NCBI GenBank assembly: GCA_022393335.1 | Contig: JAJEKB010000586.1 | Span: 228,927 to 292,926 of the forward strand | Reading direction: 5' to 3' | Source: Macrotrachela quadricornifera | Lineage: Eukaryota; Rotifera; Eurotatoria; Philodinida; Philodinidae | DNA: 64,000 bases | In this document: piece after piece, positions 1-14,483 of the stretch | Layout of the letters: each line of letters opens with the position of its first letter | Numbering within the stretch: the stretch's first letter is position 1 | Notes under the pieces: generated by a model | Databases searched by the model: none | What the model was told of the DNA's origin: nothing | What the model saw: the letters and a program-made list of their open reading frames with translations, nothing else | Made by a program: the position numbers and the translations under genes

Positions 1-2919
1 GAAGGACGATGCAATGGCAGATGAGAAGAAACCTAAATGCCAATCTATTTCATAGTCTTTTTAACGCGTTTCTCATACAAACTATCTCAGTGGAGACAGC
101 TGAGATTACTGTTGATATGTTTTTTGTACCTTTCCTATACATACACGCACACATATATATATATACGAAACGCCTCGTTCATATGGTATTATGTAAATTC
201 TTTGCTTATTACTACAAAGTATCGTCATTATTTTTTCTGCTTCTATCTCATCAAATGCAAACACTTTTATACCATTAATACTCCATTATTGTATGGACTT
301 CGGTCTCGTTTCTAACGTTATCAAGATCGTACGAGTAACATCTGTTTCATATACACTATCGTTCTGTTTGAAGAGATTGTCATACTATACACGATACTAA
401 TTATAATTCCATACATTCTCTTACATTATATATTATCTTTGGTAAAATAAAGGTATGACTGATGTACGTGAGCTTTACTATATAATATATTCGCATAGAA
501 AATTTTTATAATTTTATCATGAAAAAAAAACAATGAAGGGAATGTTACATGGAATAAGATGAGAGAAGTATTTCACTTATGTTATTTCTAAATCTATGTC
601 TTTCTCTGATTATATATTTACTTACAATATTTTGTAAAATATAAATTTCTGTTTTATGATTTATTTTTGTTTTTTGATAGAAATAGTTTCATTTTTTATT
701 TTCTGAAGATTCTTTTATAGAAAAAAATTTTTATTTTACTTTAGAGAACTATACAACGAACAGTTTGATTTTGTAAGACAATTTTTATATGTTATTTCAA
801 TTGACCTTTTATGAAGCAATATTATAAGAGTTAAATGTAGAACAAAGAAAAGTCTTAGTGATGTTTTTATCTTTTTTGTATGCAAAATACTTAGTTTTTC
901 TTTTATCCTAATAACAAATATTAAGATGTTCTATAGAATAGAATCGTTCTCTTTTTTCATTCAAATTACTACTTAGAAAACCTATTAAAGATTAGTAAAT
1001 GTGCAAATATCTCTGCGTAGTTGTACTATGGACGTGCGTGCGTACGCGTAAGTCCGCTGAGATTTGTAATAAAATGCTAGTTAATCTAAAATAACATAAG
1101 AATGCATAATTATTGACAAAACATTTGAAATATGATGAATTAGTTTGTCGATATTGATCCGTGAAACCTAGATGATTATATATATATATATGATGAAAAA
1201 CAAATTTTCACCTAGGTAAAATAGAGTGAAAATATTCGTATATATAAGTATGAGGTAGGTAATGAAAAACGTAATTTATAGTCTTATGAGTGTACCGAAG
1301 TGCTTTTAAGTGGTCTCATGACTATCTACGTATATCATTAATGAATGATATGAATGACACTATCAATCATAATTTGTTTTCGATTAATTTTTATCACTAC
1401 ATAGATCATGAATGAACCAACAGATTGTTTGATAGATTTAGTTTCTCGTTAAATTTAAAATATTTTCATCAAAGTAATCTAGATTTTAATGAGTTTTTCT
1501 TTTTTTTTATCGAATAATATTTATACATTACTTTAGAATAAATTTATCTTCAAGCCGTTAATAATACTTTTCATTGCTTATCAGATGACTTTCTATTTAA
1601 AGATATGTGTGAATATCTTGTCTTCATATTATATTCTATCAGCTATATTATTTAACTGCGTCTTCTTCTTCTATATAGTTTAAATATATCTACTTGTGTT
1701 AAGAGTCATATGTACACGTTTCGAATGAGCAACATAGTTCTCAATGCTTCTCTTCTGTAACTAATCGAATGTTCTGGAACATTCTATTTGGAAGGTATAT
1801 AGTATAGATGAGAACAATGATATATCATCTTATGAATGATAGTGTTTATAATTGTATATTGTCCCAACAACTTTGAATCATCACTTTAAATATACTTTTC
1901 TGTTTGGTTTATTAATCGTCGATACAGATATTAGTAAACTATACAAGATAGGTATTATTTAGTGAATGACTAAGGTAAGCTATTTGATTAGAATCCTTTT
2001 TCTATGTTTTCGAGAATAAAATGAATAATATTTGAATGAATATGACATTTGAATGAGTATAATAAAAATAGAAGAAAGTATATGATGTTTTGATTACATT
2101 GATATAACATTTTTATGTGAAAAGTAAAAAAGATATAATTAGCTTTCATCATAAATATAAGTGTTCGTTGACATGTACTATTTTTAGTTATCTGATAATT
2201 TGAAAAAAAATGCATAAAAAATGACGACATGTATTAATATCGTCGTTAGATCTTTTTTTTATATATGTTGAAAACCTTCAAAAGGTTATATATATATCAC
2301 ATGTTTCCCCATGTTTTTTTTTCTTTTATTTGCTTTCCTTTTTTCTTTTGATCGTCTGATGTAATATGACCTTTTTTTCGTCATCATTATTTTGAGTTTG
2401 TCAAAGAGATATGCAGTATATTCTGTTTTAATTATGCAAAAAACGAAAATTTCACGTGTTGAAGAATGTATGAAATTGACTAATAAATGATTTTAACATG
2501 AACTACTGTTTGACATAATAATGGTTGGATTATAGTATCTACCAGTGAATAGAAAGCAATAGATGAGTCATAGATGTCTACTGACTTTTCTCTTTTATTA
2601 TTCTTTCTTTTCTCAAGGCCTATTTAAACGAATAGGAAGAAGATTCGTTCTTTTCTTCCTATAACCGGTTATCATCTGAGCTGACTCATTTACCAAAGGG
2701 TCAATACATACGAAAGAAACCCTTCGATAGGGGGTGTGTGTGTGTGTAAGATGTACAATCTTTTTCTCTTTTTTTTCTCTTTCATTCTGACATTAAGAAG
2801 GGGTTATTTGTTATTGTTATTTTGTTGATAGTCAACTTCACTTTTCTATGTTTTAGATTTTGATTCATAGACTAGACAAGTTTCCTTTTTAAAATTATAC
2901 ATATTAATCATTTATATCA
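1..2919. other. Gene-free stretch upstream of the PPP1R3 gene
   Basis: Very AT-rich DNA with only short chance open frames. A short (GT)n run lies near 2732-2747. From about 2580 the sequence becomes pyrimidine-rich and holds a TATTTAAA box-like site near 2621 and a small hairpin just after it, so the promoter or 5' untranslated region of the gene starting at 2920 probably lies here. I see nothing else I can support. Confidence 0.5.
2632..2662. repeat. Perfect short inverted repeat in the PPP1R3 upstream region
   Basis: The 10-base arms ATAGGAAGAA and TTCTTCCTAT are exact reverse complements separated by 11 bases. The pair lies just after a TATTTAAA sequence about 300 bp before the start codon. 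It could be a palindromic protein-binding site or an RNA hairpin in the leader; it could also be chance. Confidence 0.4.
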
Positions 2920-5306
2920 ATGTCCCTTAGGACCAAAACAACGAATGATAGCGACGGTGTTGATGCTCCACTTTTATCAAGTAATCATAAAGTAATACAT
3001 TATTTACAAAATTCAACACGTTGTTCAACTAATAATAAACATAATCCATTAAATAGTCTTCATAAAACTTCGTCACATACACATGATTTATTTAATATGA
3101 AAGATACATCTATGCACAATAATAATCATCAATCTCAACATCGTATACGTTCTTGTTCAGAAGATGGTTCAACATCATCTGTTATTGATACCTTATCACG
3201 ATCTGATTTTAGTCTTGGTTCTAGTCTATCCGATCCTGGTGGACATTGTTGTACATTAAGTTCAAATACATCATCATCAGGTATATGTAGTACATTTTCT
3301 GATGTTGGACATGAAGAAGGAACATCTACATCATCTGAAGAACTAGACTTTAATCTTGGATTTGATCAAATTAGTGATAATGATGATATTGAAGTAGCTA
3401 ACCTTATCGAAGTTGATGAAGACGATGAACATGAGCAAAATGAAGGAGACAATCAACGAATCTCAAATAAGAACAGTGGTAAAAAAAAAATGAAAAATTC
3501 AACTTTTTATTTTATTTATGTATTTTGTTCTTTTTAGATACAGCAACATTACTTGATACTGGTGAATCAAATTTAGATGCACGTATTAGTGAATTAGAAG
3601 AAATTCTTCGTAAATCTTATAATTCAACAAATATTGATTATGATGATTATGAATTTACTAATGATGATACAATAACAGCTGATCCAAAAAAACAACAACA
3701 ACGTGCATCACTTTTACATGATTCAACATATACATTATGTTCACAAGATCGTTTTTCAGCATACACAGAAGATGATGATCATGATACTGAACAAATGATA
3801 ACCGGTATTGGTGTACGGTCAAATTCATGGGGTATTGTTCAATTGGATGGAAAAACAGCTTTAATAGATAAGGCACCAAAAAAAGTTGTTCGCTTTGCAG
3901 ATATGTTGGTATGTTTTATTTATTTTAAGATAAGATAAATAGAATGTTCATTTAAATAAGAAAGAAAAAAGTTCATTTATCGGTCATATTTATAAATTGA
4001 GATAAAAAAAAAAGTATTATCGAACTTTTTTTAAACTATTAAAAAATAAAAAGATTTCTTTATGAAAATATTCTGTCCTGGTGATATACGAAATTTTAAA
4101 ATAGATTCTTATGTTTAAGGTTTATGTATGTAAAATATTAATCTATTGATGCATTTCTTTGTGAAGGAATGTCCATCTTTTGTTTTTGTATGAGTTTAGT
4201 TCTGCTTATTATGAATTATTCAAGATAGATAATCATATTTTTTCTCAATAATTATATCAAATAAAAACTTTGAAATATCATTTGTTTTTTATTTCTATTA
4301 TTATATCATGAAGAATTTTAGAGTTTGGAATTTGAATCTATTAAGATAGAGATGTGCATTTGGTTTTGAATATAAATTAACATTAGAACTATTCTAAATA
4401 GCAAGTTCGATCTTCTTTTCATTTCGAGTTAATAAATATTGTTTTCTGATTAGCTGAAATGAATTATGTTATTATATGGTTTGTTTTGATCATTCTTAGT
4501 TTTAATGTAAAATTGAATTAAAAGAAATCACTATGATGATTTCAAGCCTTTTCAGTTATTTATAAAATTTAAAAAATAAACTGAATAACACTCGTTTATA
4601 TTAATTAATTTAGCGAATTTTTTTTGTGAAATTGATATTAAATTTTCTTTTATATTCATTTAAATAAGATAGAAGTATTAATAATTATATTTTTTAGGGT
4701 CTTGATCTTGAATCTATTCGTTATATGACTCCACCCGATCAATCAACTAATTCACTTATTCAAGAATGTATTCGTATTAAACTTGAACAATTACGCCTTG
4801 CTAAAAGTCAATCAAATATATCTTCAGCATCTTTATCTCCATTTGATCTTTCACCTATTCATAATCGATCATCTTCCTCTTCATCATTATCTATTCCTAC
4901 AAAATCACCCAAGCAATATTATCTTGTTTCAAAATATTTTACTCCTCCCACAGATATTATTCCATTAATATACCAACGGCAAATAATGCTTGAATGTTTA
5001 TATACAAAAGATGCAATAGCATATGGAACAATTCGTGTTCATAATTGTGCTTATGATAAACGTATTTTTGCTCGTATAACTGAAAATGATTGGAATACAT
5101 ATCAGGATATTCAGGCATGGCATTCAATGAATTATCCAAATGATAACACAGATACATTCACATTTGAAATACGTCTAGGAAAATATAATGATAATACAAA
5201 TGTACCCAAACAAATTTATTTTGCAGTTTGTTTACAAGCTATGTGTCAAGAATTTTGGGATAATAATCGAGGATGGAATTATATGTTAGATGTACATGAA
5301 AGGTAA
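2920..5306 (+). CDS. Protein phosphatase 1 regulatory subunit 3 family (glycogen-targeting, CBM21)
   Basis: Three exons, 2920-3478, 3538-3908 and 4698-5306, join in frame to 512 residues. The first half is Ser/Asn/Asp-rich and looks disordered. Exon 2 ends with KKVVRFAD, the RVxF-type PP1 docking motif, followed across the 789-bp intron by MLGLDLES, as in PPP1R3 proteins where the motif leads into GLDL. The last 110 residues form a CBM21 carbohydrate-binding domain, with the typical FWDNN signature near the end. By family knowledge such subunits bring PP1 to glycogen and favour glycogen synthase activation. The stop at 5304 can also be read as a splice donor (AG|GTAAAG) to an acceptor near 5414, but that form ends one codon later, so the product is nearly the same. 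The start is the first ATG of the open frame. Which PPP1R3 paralogue it matches cannot be told. Confidence 0.88.
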
Positions 5307-8300
5307 AGAAAATCAACTAATTGAAAATAATATTATTCTTCTTTTATTAGAATAAAAATTTCTTATGTAAAAACTTTTAATAATATAGTTCCTTTTTATT
5401 CCTTTATTCCAGGATTTAACCCGAGATTCAACTGCAAATTTTAGATAAATCATAGTTTAGCTTGAGTCAATGTCGAAGTGAGAAAATAATACGATTAGTG
5501 TTAGATTTGTCTTGACTAATATTTGATTGACTCTAGTTGTAGGTCATATGCAGATTTTTGTGCAATATTGAAAATTTAAAAAAAAACTCATCTTTATTAA
5601 AGTTTAACTTTTCAAATTACGATTGTTCACCAAATTTCGACTTTGTTTAAAAAATTTTTAAGAAAATAATTGAACAATATATTTCATATTTGGAAAATGT
5701 TTTATATATCTAAGTTTTCTAGAATTGAAAGAATATTTATTTTAAATGAAATATTGAGAATCATTTGCAAAGAGTTCTTGAATTTATACAAACTCCATGA
5801 TTTATATTTTGATAGCTTATAAGATGTGAAGTAAGTCATTATTTCAAAAAATTTTCATCCTTTCCATCTTTGTACACTATTTAACATTAACCTTAAAAAA
5901 AACTAGATTTTATACTAATATTCTAAAGATATTGAAATATGTTTCTATAAATAGTTAAAAAAAGTCAATCAAATTAAATTATATAAGTATGCTCTTTCAT
6001 CAGTCTATTCTATCAATTTAACATTACTCTAGGAAAATCTGAGAACGAACGCTAATAAATGTATACATGGGACTATTCTTGTAAGAAAAGGTTTTCACGC
6101 TCCTGTTAACTTGATATCCTTGAATCGATCCTTCTCATAATAATAATTGAGCAAGGTCGATATTTTGTATTTTATTTAGATCAAGGTCTTTTTTTTCATT
6201 CATTCTTTATTTTGCACTCCAATATGTGTCGATAACGAGTTGTTACATAGACAAATGAAACGAGAATATTATAGTAATTTAGTATATAATATGATCATGT
6301 TGTATTTTTAATAGAGTTCTATACCTTTTTTTAGCCGTTTTTTGATAATAATACACCGGAAATAATGAATTTGATTCTGCATGACTTTCATTATTTTAGA
6401 CAAGAGTACATTCTCGTTGCTATTATGTTTAGATATTTCTGATTGATTTTATTTGAGAAAAGACTATAAGCAAAAATTTTAGAGACAACGCTATACATTC
6501 AACTAAATGCTATGTCAAGGATTATATCTATTCAAAGTATGTGAATGTCTAAGATTAAATCAAATATGAATATCCTTCAGATTTGTTATCATTTCTGGAT
6601 CAAATTCTGATTGAGAATCGTGACTAAATACATATAATTTCTAAGTTGATTGAATTACTTTGACTTTGGATTAAAAACTCATGCATGATCAAATATTAGG
6701 ATATGATAAATAAAAGAGCAAGCGAAAGATAATTTATCTTGTAATGTATTTCATCCTTTTTCTTTCGATTGATAAATGTAGTCATAATTTTAAAGATTCT
6801 AAAAGGTAAAAACATACAGCAAAATTATCAGGTTTTTAATCATCAAAAATTAATAGCAATACTGAAACATGATATTCCATATATTGAGTATATGGTACTT
6901 AATTATATCTCAAAAGCAATTTGAATTTATAAGATTATTTATCATATAAAAGAAATCATTGAACAAAAAGAATATTCTTATTTTATCAGCAAATGTCAAT
7001 ATATTTCTTTTATATAAAAAATTTAGTGAAGAGAATAAAAAATCATCGATTTCAGACATGAAACATCTATACAATGCTATATCCATATCATTTAGAGAAC
7101 TTTTTTTTCTCCAATAATTGAATGACTACCTACTAATATCTGGTAGTCTTCTTACAGGAGTTTCTTGTTATAATCATTGTTGATTATATTATGGCGATAA
7201 CTATTATAAAATTACATCGATAATAATCAAGGATAAACAAATATAATTTGAGCTAGCAAATTTTACATAATAAATAAATTATGTATATTGTTCGTCTCAA
7301 TATCAAAAGAGTGTTTAATAGTCATGTTTTTTACTAATAACAAACAACAATGAAATAGAATAGAAATAGTATTTTGATCTTGTTATACTATAGATATTGA
7401 ATAATTTAGAATTATATTTAAAAGAATTACAATGAAGTTCAAATGTGATTAATAGTTATATGTAAATGAAATAACCCACCCGTTCCATTTAATGTCAGTC
7501 ATCATGCCCTTTTAAACTCTTATGTCTAGCTGAAAAGTAGAACATTCGAATATTTTTGTATGCAGAACAGTGTTCAAAACAAGAAATAGCACATTAGAGC
7601 ATGACAGTTCACTAAGTACTTGTGGGATTTTTAATAGGCAAGCTTATAACGAAAATATTCTTTAGATAAAGATGAAGTATGATGCAGATTGATCTGTCTC
7701 ACGGGTGTCAAATAATGACGAGTTCTAAAATTATGATAAATATCTGTGCAAAATAAAAAGCACTTCTATCAGTCTCTCGAGTATCCATTCATTAAAAAGA
7801 AAAAAATGTACTGTATTTATTTCTTACTTATTTTATAAAAGAAAATATATTCAATAAATCAAAAAACTATAAAAAATTGTCGGATGTAATAAATCCATTA
7901 AGAATATCTTTTTTTAATCTTATTATTATTTACACAAAAGAATATAATTTAGACTGGAAATTGAAAAAAAGAATATTTGCCGCTTATCTCCCAAATGTAT
8001 TAAATAATCTTATGATTTTGCCGAGTGAGACTTTCTCATATTGTTTTGCATATGCTTAAGTATTAGAATAGAATTAGTTTATTCCTTTGATCAATTCATA
8101 TATACCAAAATATACCTATGCTTTCTTTAATGATGTATTATATAGAATAATAAGATAAATCTAACAAATAAACAATCAATCAAATTTGTTGAGTATTCTT
8201 TAATACAGAAAGGGCAATCAAACAACTTTTGATGTGAATATTTTTTTTACATGCAAAATTTAACAAAATATCAATTAAATCATTAATTCTTTTCTATTTT

Positions 8301-10408
8301 TTTTTTGTAGACGATGAAAACAAATTTGTGAATAAACTCAAAAATCAACACAGATGAAAATGACGCTCAAAGTCGAGTTACACGTTTAACGTGCATCTCT
8401 AGTTCTTATCTATATTTTTCTTTTTTTTTTTTGCATGGTGATACATTTTCTTTCTTTATCGCTATTTTTGTCTTGTACATTAGTTTTCCTTTTTTTTTCT
8501 GTGAACATACGACTCGTTTTCCTTCTTATTGTCTTCTGTTTTCTTTTTTTTTTCTTTGGTTATTTGCTAGTGTACGTGTGCCAGTGAGTGAGATTGATTA
8601 TTAAAGAAAGAAAAACTGCCACTACACATATATATGTTGCATTCTATTATCTAGTTTGCCATGCTCTATTTTCCGAAAGAATTAGTAAAGTTCGCGCATA
8701 CCACAATTGTCATCAGCTTTGTTAAGTATGTAAGTCTGATTTTTTTTTCTCCGATAACCATACTTCATCAAATTTTTCCATACATCTGCTTGTATGTGTA
8801 TATATATATACTATATATATATATGTATGCATAATCTTCGTGCTCGATCGATTAATATGTATATGGAATGTAGTTTTTTGTTTATATGTTTACGTGCATA
8901 TGATTCTGTGATGTTGATGATAATGAATGGTTTCTTTTTTGGTCGATTAATAGAAACTGTTGAGTATTGCATATTAATGATAAAGTAAATGTAGAATAAA
9001 TGAAAGAATAAAGACACGTAGAAAAATAATATAATATTTAGATAAAATTAAAACGACTTATATTTTTTTTAAAGTTATCAATTAATATTCGTATGTCTTG
9101 TGGAGATTTAATTGATTCTTTTCTTTTATTCTAAAATATAAATGCCAGAAGCACATCGTTCTTGTTATTATTGTTGTTCCCGTCAATTTGTCTAGAGGAT
9201 CTATAGGGAATTTGAGAGTACATTAAAACTAGTGATGTTTTCGGCATTTTAATAGATACGTTTAATGTTCTATGGATATATCTATCTATATATGTATAGA
9301 GAGAGAAATATACAACAAGATGATAAATAATCGATTTAGAATGGCATTCACTGTCAATTCTTATAACTTAAATAATGATCTAATTTTGATATTGGCCAGA
9401 CATACTCTGAACTAAATAAATTATAATTAAGATAAGAAAAGTACTTCTGACATAAACTAAAAGGTTGTTACAGTCCTTCTGTTGATAGACAGTTTACACA
9501 CTGTGGTGACAAATGAATGACAGAGATATAAGTGTTTAAGATCATTAGCAAATAATGCTTGTGTTGATTGAATAAACTGATTCGAATTGTTTAGAATGTG
9601 GCAAACCGTATATAAATGAATTTTGCTATCGGCGACAAGAGATTTTCTGTTCATCTATCTCTCATAATAATATGCTACGATTTATTAAAAACAATTTTGT
9701 CTTTCCTTGATCAACTAACATGTATTCTTGGTTTAAGTACTTTTCGCAGCTTTTATTAATTCAGTCAAGCATTTTGTTATCGTATATAAAAAAAATAACA
9801 AAATGAGTTCGATTTTATAGCTTTAGAATGTCACATAGATCCGAATATGATCGCGTGCTCGATTTAATAAAATAACGAGCAATCGATTGCATACAAAATG
9901 GCATCAACATTTTATTCGATAGTTCCTATATGTCAGAAATGCTTTTGCCTTCTCCTTGTCTTTATCTCCTTCTTGTTTCACTCTATCTCTTTTCTTCTGT
10001 CATTCTCGAGTTTTCTTTCTATCTGTTTTTTCCTTTTCATAAGCTAACGAGAATAGGCATTCATTTCGGTTGTTGGACAGTAATAAAAAAAAAGAAGAAA
10101 AAAAGCATAGCCGGAGTGCATCCATTCTAATGATGCTGATGAGCTTGCAGTATTTCCGAGTGACGGGAAGATCAATAGACAGGAGTAGAGAGAAACGAAG
10201 AAATACTGAATAGATAGACAAACGACGTTGATTATAAAAGTAATGATCTATTTTTATACAACACATTTCTGATGTGCTTACTTCTTAATTTAACTTATAT
10301 AGATAAACTTGAAAAATTTGTTATTTATAGAGTCATATCCATTTTGAGTTTAAAATTTCTGTTCATTCCAATTATTTTGGTACATATTAAACAATATATG
10401 TATGCAAA

Positions 10409-10445
<37 letters not shown>

Positions 10446-11480
10446 AAAGGAAATAACCGGCAATAAGTGAATATTTCCTTTACTTTCATTTTATTGTTAT
10501 TGAAATGCGAGCTCGAACATATAATATCACTGTAAATGAGAAACGCCTATTTAAAACAGTGACATAAGTGTGCATAGTTCAAATTGGTTAAATTACATTT
10601 GCTGTGCACGATTCCCATCGTCGCTCGTAGAAACAGTCTTATTACCAGCTGCACGTTGTCGCATAAAGTAATCTGATAGAACACAAATTACACTATCTAG
10701 TAGCACACTCTTCTTTCACCTCTTAGTATGACGTTCTGGCCTAACAAGCACACGTACGTACACACATAGAAAACTAATTGTGCGCGAACATCTCTATCGT
10801 TGTCAAGTATGAGATACTTCTAAAACATTGAATGAGGATAGGATTATTAATGCCAACTTTATTCAATATTTCATACAGCAACATAACAATAGTGATCGAT
10901 ACAAATAAAAAAAATGTTTTTTTTTCTTTTCAATATAAATGTTTTTTGTGAATATGTTGAGGACGGCAGAAAAGGGGAGTAAAAAAAACGCTTGTAATTG
11001 GTCTCGATGTTTGGAGAAGAATCGTCATTTGTTTTTTTTTTCTATATACTGTCATTTCTTTAGTAAGTAAAACAAAACCAAAAATATAGGAATCACTTCT
11101 TAATCCATTCTATTATTTATATTAATAATTCAGTATTAGATTGAGCATCTTTCTACGTAAATAAAAACATGACAAAATTAATTCTTTTTATAGAAAATAT
11201 TGAAAAGTTAGATCTAGTTTGATTTTTTTTTCTAATCTTTGCTTACACTTTTTACATCCTGTTCAACAAGAATAAAAGGCCAAAAGAAACGTCAACGATA
11301 TTTATAGTTCAGAACTATTGTTCCAATATATTTTGTCTATAGTCAATTTTTGATAAGAACAGAAAAGAAAAAAATAAAACCTTTCATGTTTTTTAGTCTT
11401 CTTATCAATTCTCTTCACAATTGACAAGCGCAATAAAGTTAGAAGAGACTTTTTTTGATTGATTATTATTGCTAATAATC
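5307..11480. other. Six-kilobase gene-free stretch
   Basis: AT-rich DNA with many homopolymer and TA tracts. Short open frames occur (for example a 65-codon frame on the minus strand at 9457-9654) but none resembles a known family or has convincing splice sites. The part from about 10500 to 10800 is less AT-rich, with CG dinucleotides and ACGTAC repeats, and may be promoter or leader sequence for the receptor gene that follows. Nothing else can be supported. Confidence 0.5.
10411..10442. repeat. (AT)n microsatellite
   Basis: Uninterrupted alternating AT for about 32 bases. Similar shorter runs occur across the window, for example near 13678, 45608 and 52838. Confidence 0.9.
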
Positions 11481-12695
11481 ATGAATATATCATCTAACTC
11501 GACATCAATTTCTGAACAACGTCTTGCCGAATTTAAACGTATTGTCGAGGGTTATTTATTATCTTTAGTATGTATATGTGGCTTATTAGGTAACGCATTG
11601 ACATGTGTAATATTATCCAGTCGGGTTATGCGTACATCAACAACAAATATTTATATATTTGCATTATCATGTGCATCATCATGTGTTTTACTTGGTTTTT
11701 TATTAACACATGGAATACGCTCAACATTTCATGCTGAAACATTTTATCGACATATATTTACAAGAGTTTTTCCAGTACATTTGACATGCTTATTAATACA
11801 AATCTATTTAACAGCAACCGTAGCTGTTGATCGATTTATTCTTATTTGTTTACCATTTCGAGGTCAAAAATGGCGTAGTCCACAACGTGCAATATTTGTT
11901 GTTATATCTGTGACAATATTTTGTATATTATATTGTGTACCATTTTGGTTTGAATTTACTCTTATCGAAAAAAATAATACACAAATAATAACTCTATCGA
12001 AATTTGGAGCACATTCATTATTTCGTGTAATAATGCGTAAATATCTTTATTTTGTTTTTGTTTTTCTCATTCCATTATCAACTATAATAATATGTAAAAC
12101 AATGATTATTAAAAAATTATATATTGTACGTAAACGTAAACGTCTGTTGGGTAATTTAACAAAACAAAATCGTTCATCAAATGCTATTAATTTTTTATTA
12201 TTATCAATTGTATTTGTATTTCTTATAACACAATTTCCTTATTTTGTATTTAATGTTCTTTATTCAGTGGTTGGTACTAAATTAATGACTAATTTACTTG
12301 CAAGACAATATTTAGCTATAAATAATCTTTTATCTGTTTTAAATGCATCATCAACATTTATACTATATGCTTTTTTTGATCGAAAATTTCGACAAGTTGG
12401 TCAACATTTTTTATTTTGTAAACCATTACCAGCTGGTTTTGATGCTCCTGGTGGTGCTACACGTATATTAACATCAAATCGTAATCCAAGTTTTCTTACA
12501 TCAAATACAAAATCTTATCGTTCATCAATACAATTACTAAAAAATCATCGATATTCAACAACTGTAAATAATAATGTACAAGATTTAACAAAACAACAAT
12601 TAATTGAAACAAAATTAACATCAACAAAAAGTGCTCCACTTTTTGAAACCGAAGAACATATGTCAGCATGTGATGGATTATCCAAAATAAGTTAA
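11481..12695 (+). CDS. Rhodopsin-type seven-transmembrane GPCR
   Basis: Single-exon gene of 404 residues starting at the ATG at 11481. The N-terminus carries potential N-glycosylation sites (NISS, NSTS). Seven hydrophobic segments are visible. TM1 holds GNALTCVI (class A Asn 1.50 position). TM2 lacks the usual Asp (ALSCASS). TM3 ends in VDRF, a DRY variant. TM5 has IPLS, TM6 FPYFVFN, and TM7 ends NASSTFILYAFF, in the style of the FILY endings of FMRFamide-type peptide receptors, then a basic eighth-helix stretch DRKFRQ. The tail is Ser/Thr/Asn-rich. It probably sits in the plasma membrane and senses a peptide or small ligand; the ligand cannot be predicted. The lack of introns is common for invertebrate lineage-expanded receptors. 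Confidence 0.88.
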   Translation: MNISSNSTSISEQRLAEFKRIVEGYLLSLVCICGLLGNALTCVILSSRVMRTSTTNIYIFALSCASSCVLLGFLLTHGIRSTFHAETFYRHIFTRVFPVHLTCLLIQIYLTATVAVDRFILICLPFRGQKWRSPQRAIFVVISVTIFCILYCVPFWFEFTLIEKNNTQIITLSKFGAHSLFRVIMRKYLYFVFVFLIPLSTIIICKTMIIKKLYIVRKRKRLLGNLTKQNRSSNAINFLLLSIVFVFLITQFPYFVFNVLYSVVGTKLMTNLLARQYLAINNLLSVLNASSTFILYAFFDRKFRQVGQHFLFCKPLPAGFDAPGGATRILTSNRNPSFLTSNTKSYRSSIQLLKNHRYSTTVNNNVQDLTKQQLIETKLTSTKSAPLFETEEHMSACDGLSKIS

Positions 12696-14483
12696 ATTTA
12701 TATTTTATTTTATTGTTTTTTTTATTATTATGTTCAGATTATTTCTTGTTTTTTTTTTCTTCTTTCTTTTTGTTGTGATTATAAACATAATCTAATATCG
12801 AATGTCAATCTTCACATATACATTTATCAAAAGAGAAGAAAACAAAACGACAACTGTCTTATCATATATCATTATATGTCATATCTTTTCCAGTTATTAT
12901 TGATCAATCGAGAATGATTTTCATTTAATGTTAAACTTTGGTATGTCAACCATACAATTATCAGTAAACATAAAAACAGAATATAATTAATGATAGATGT
13001 TTCCCTACGTAGAGATATAATCGTTCTATGACATGTATATATACAAAAATTGTTTTTTCTACTAAATATTATCAATAGACTTTAAACTAATGTTGAAAAA
13101 AACAAACAATTACATTTGTATCTATCATTCGATTCTATAATAAAATAAACAAAATTAGAGTTGAATATCACTTTTAATATAAATATCTATAAACAAAACA
13201 CATATATAGTTTTTTGTATTTTTAACCTTGAAATGAGATCCTTAAAATAATCGTTTTAACCTATAGACTATAGATATATAGTCGTGTAATTATATTTGAA
13301 CTTTATCTTAATTGAGAAAATTATTTACATATAAAATGAATATACAATATTATTTTCAATTATCGTATCTTTACAAATAATATCGTTAGGAAATCTACAT
13401 GACGTACTTTTAGAACAAAAGAATACCGATTATATCATTCTATTGAATTGTTAAGCAACTTAAAGTACAAGATTTAATGATAATCAATCCAAACAATAAT
13501 AGTCTAGATATAAAAAGATAGACAAAGATTATTTATGGAATTGAATTTATAGTGTATCTACAAATAACACGTCAATAGTTTGGTAGTATATAATTTATTT
13601 TACCAGGGAAATATTTTTTTCTTAAATCTTCATAATTAATCTTACTTCCGGTCTGATCCGGAAAATAGATACCAAATATATATATATATATATATACATT
13701 AAAGTAAGCTTTTAAAAGCATTTTGTTTTTTTTTAGTTATATAATTTACATCGGAAGCATACAACATTCACATGCTATTTCATACATTATCATTTTTAGA
13801 ATAGATAAAAGTGTTCGTTTATTATTATGATATTTATATTTTAATAATTTATTTCTATAAAAATATTTATTACATATGAATAATTTTAGTCTTTCATCAT
13901 TTAATCATTATAAACTAATTAAGATATTTTGTCATTATCATTAGCTAAAACTTAGAAAAATTATCTCAAGAATAAAAAAAAAAGCAAATCTATTATTAAT
14001 ATTCAATTATAAATTCTTCAATCCTAATTTTTGCTAAGAAAATAAGAAGCACAAAAAGCAAACAAATCTTTATAAAATATTCAACATATTCTATTAAAAA
14101 TTATTCTATTCAAACAATATATTTGTCTGGATAGATTACAAAACTTCTTTTTCTTTTTAAATTATCATAACGAATTGAATTCTATTTGATCATTGTCTAC
14201 GCCAAAGAATATTATCATTTTAGGAAATATTCTTGTAGAATAAAACGTGTTTATTTTATCTCTAACCTTCACTCTTAATTATTAATGAAAAAGATATTAT
14301 TGACGTTTACATAGAACATGATGATGAAAGAAGGATATTATGTTTAACTGTTGAAACTAGTGTATAAAAATGACATCTAAGTTTGATATTACACAAAATC
14401 AAATGTTTATTATATGAATAAGAACGAAAACTGAACAGCACACACATATACAAAAACAAAAGAGATCGATTATATAGATTTGT
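12696..14483. other. Gene-free stretch between convergent genes
   Basis: Lies between the 3' ends of the receptor gene (+) and SDE2 (-), so it should hold both 3' untranslated regions. It is strongly AT-rich. A small perfect hairpin, TTCCGG-6 bases-CCGGAA, is at 13646-13663 and a (TA)n run follows at about 13678. No coding sequence is seen. Confidence 0.5.

Noticed and set aside
5304..5425. Extra PPP1R3 exon after the stop codon
   Set aside because: Splicing from AG|GTAAAG to the acceptor near 5414 leads to a stop after one codon, so it hardly changes the protein.
9457..9654. 65-codon minus-strand frame with balanced composition
   Set aside because: No known domain, no neighbouring exons, and isolated within 6 kb of gene-free DNA.
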